From: Rhodobacter sp.
Lineage (GTDB): Bacteria > Pseudomonadota > Alphaproteobacteria > Rhodobacterales > Rhodobacteraceae
DNA: 64,000 nucleotides
Direction: 5' to 3'
Assembly (NCBI GenBank): GCA_027489175.1
Contig: JAIYAE010000038.1
Location: 27,972-91,971 of the forward strand
The notes below the pieces were generated by a model, which saw nothing but the letters and a program-made list of their open reading frames with translations, searched no databases and had not been told where the DNA came from. The translations under genes were made by a program, and so were the position numbers. Shown here one piece after another: positions 63,443 through 64,000 of the stretch (position 1 is the stretch's first letter; the number at the start of each line of letters is the position of its first letter).

Positions 63443-64000
63443 TCAGGCCGTCGCTTTGGTCAGCGCCTGATCCAGATCGGCGATGATATCCTCGACATTC
63501 TCGATCCCGATGGACACCCGCACCACATCGGGTGCCGCACCAGCCTTGATCTGCGCCTCTTCCGTCAGCTGGCGGTGGGTGGTTGAGGCGGAATGGATCA
63601 CCAGCGACCGCGTGTCACCAAGGTTCGCGACGTGGCTGAAGAGCTTGAGGTTGTCGATCAGCTTGACGCAAGCCTCATACCCGCCCCTGACGCTGAAGGT
63701 GAACAACGCGCCGGGACCCTTGGGCGTGATCTTCTGCGCGAGGTGGTGATAGGGCGAGGATTTGAGGCCCGGATAGGTGACCTTGCCGACCCTCGGATCT
63801 TGCTCAAGCCATTCGGCGACCACTTGGGCGTTCTCAACATGGCGCTGCATCCGCAGGCCAAGCGTTTCGATCCCCATCAGGGTGTAATGCGCGCCTTGCG
63901 GGTTCATCGTCATGCCAAGGTCACGCAAGCCAATGGCGATGGAGTGGAAGGTGAAGGCCATGTTGCCCAGCGTCGGGTGGAAGACGAGGCCGTGGTAAGC
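63443..64000 (-). CDS. metY: O-acetylhomoserine sulfhydrylase (MetY), C-terminal part
   Basis: The visible 185 residues are the C-terminal domain of a Cys/Met-metabolism PLP enzyme (fold type I). YHGLVFHPTLGNMAF, MNPQGAHYTLMGIETLGLRM, VTYPGLKSSPYHHLAQKITP, SHVANLGDTRSLVIHSASTT and RVSIGIENVEDIIADLDQAL match O-acetylhomoserine aminocarboxypropyltransferases. The enzyme makes homocysteine or methionine from O-acetylhomoserine and sulfide or methanethiol. The N-terminus, including the PLP lysine, is beyond the window edge. Confidence 0.9.
   Translation of the reverse strand, partial: AYHGLVFHPTLGNMAFTFHSIAIGLRDLGMTMNPQGAHYTLMGIETLGLRMQRHVENAQVVAEWLEQDPRVGKVTYPGLKSSPYHHLAQKITPKGPGALFTFSVRGGYEACVKLIDNLKLFSHVANLGDTRSLVIHSASTTHRQLTEEAQIKAGAAPDVVRVSIGIENVEDIIADLDQALTKATA

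Overview
The window is a high-GC chromosomal segment (mid-60s % GC by eye) of an alphaproteobacterium, most likely a member of the Rhodobacteraceae. The assignment is inferred from family content and gene order: the hisB-hisH-hisA-hisF-hisE arrangement with interspersed genes, a Suv3-like RNA helicase next to an S4-domain gene and a 7Fe ferredoxin, carD, a RibBX-type riboflavin enzyme, the KpsC/KpsS capsule enzymes, sulfonate-catabolism genes, and families of intergenic palindromes of a kind common in this group. No phage, insertion sequence or CRISPR array was seen. Most genes are vertically inherited housekeeping genes.

Layout. 1-6.6 kb: a UvrD/PcrA helicase (-), pyruvate carboxylase (+), a 25-residue membrane peptide and tRNA-Gly(GCC). 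6.6-9.9 kb: a compact arsenate-resistance operon made of an ArsR-ArsC fusion, a GAPDH and the ArsJ exporter, with an operator-like dyad over the first start codon. 9.9-16.5 kb: histidine genes hisB, hisH, hisA, hisF and hisE, separated by oppositely oriented membrane or secreted protein genes. 16.5-21.7 kb: rlmB, an atypical tRNA-Tyr, about 770 bp of non-coding and apparently structured sequence, then a probable sulfonate operon (a HisD paralogue resembling HpsN, a CuyA-like L-cysteate sulfo-lyase, an Asp/Glu-racemase-family enzyme) and a small remnant of an ABC-transporter ATPase. 21.7-26.9 kb: a sulfatase-like secreted protein with a membrane partner, a DDAH-like hydrolase, a glycosyltransferase-like protein, and a divergent LysE exporter/Lrp regulator pair sharing a dyad operator.

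27.2-28.1 kb is the clearest accessory segment: two AT-rich genes, a three-helix membrane protein and a ThsB/DUF1863-type TIR protein. They overlap each other, and the first begins inside the parE stop codon. This looks like a two-gene TIR plus membrane-effector defence cassette carried as a parE tail, and it is the strongest candidate for an undescribed system here.

28.1-39.2 kb: parE, an NAD-dependent sugar-epimerase-like enzyme, a DJ-1/PfpI protein bracketed by two inverted repeats, a GST, a LuxR-type regulator fused to an alpha/beta-hydrolase domain lacking its catalytic histidine, a PPK2 polyphosphate kinase, a DUF1007/NicO metal-transport pair and a MATE exporter. 39.2-43.8 kb: a capsule operon kpsS-kpsD-kpsC (-). 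44-50.6 kb: riboflavin synthase, two small genes, carD, ferredoxin, the S4 protein, the Suv3-like helicase and a TPR protein. 50.6-57.2 kb: an SCP2 protein and a hydrolase, a one-domain voltage-gated cation channel with an unusual filter, a META protein, nusB-ribH-ribBX, cobS and cobT. 57.2-64 kb: a very large PilM/PilP-like membrane protein, a SIMPL protein, two unknown exported proteins and the C-terminal part of an O-acetylhomoserine sulfhydrylase cut by the window edge.
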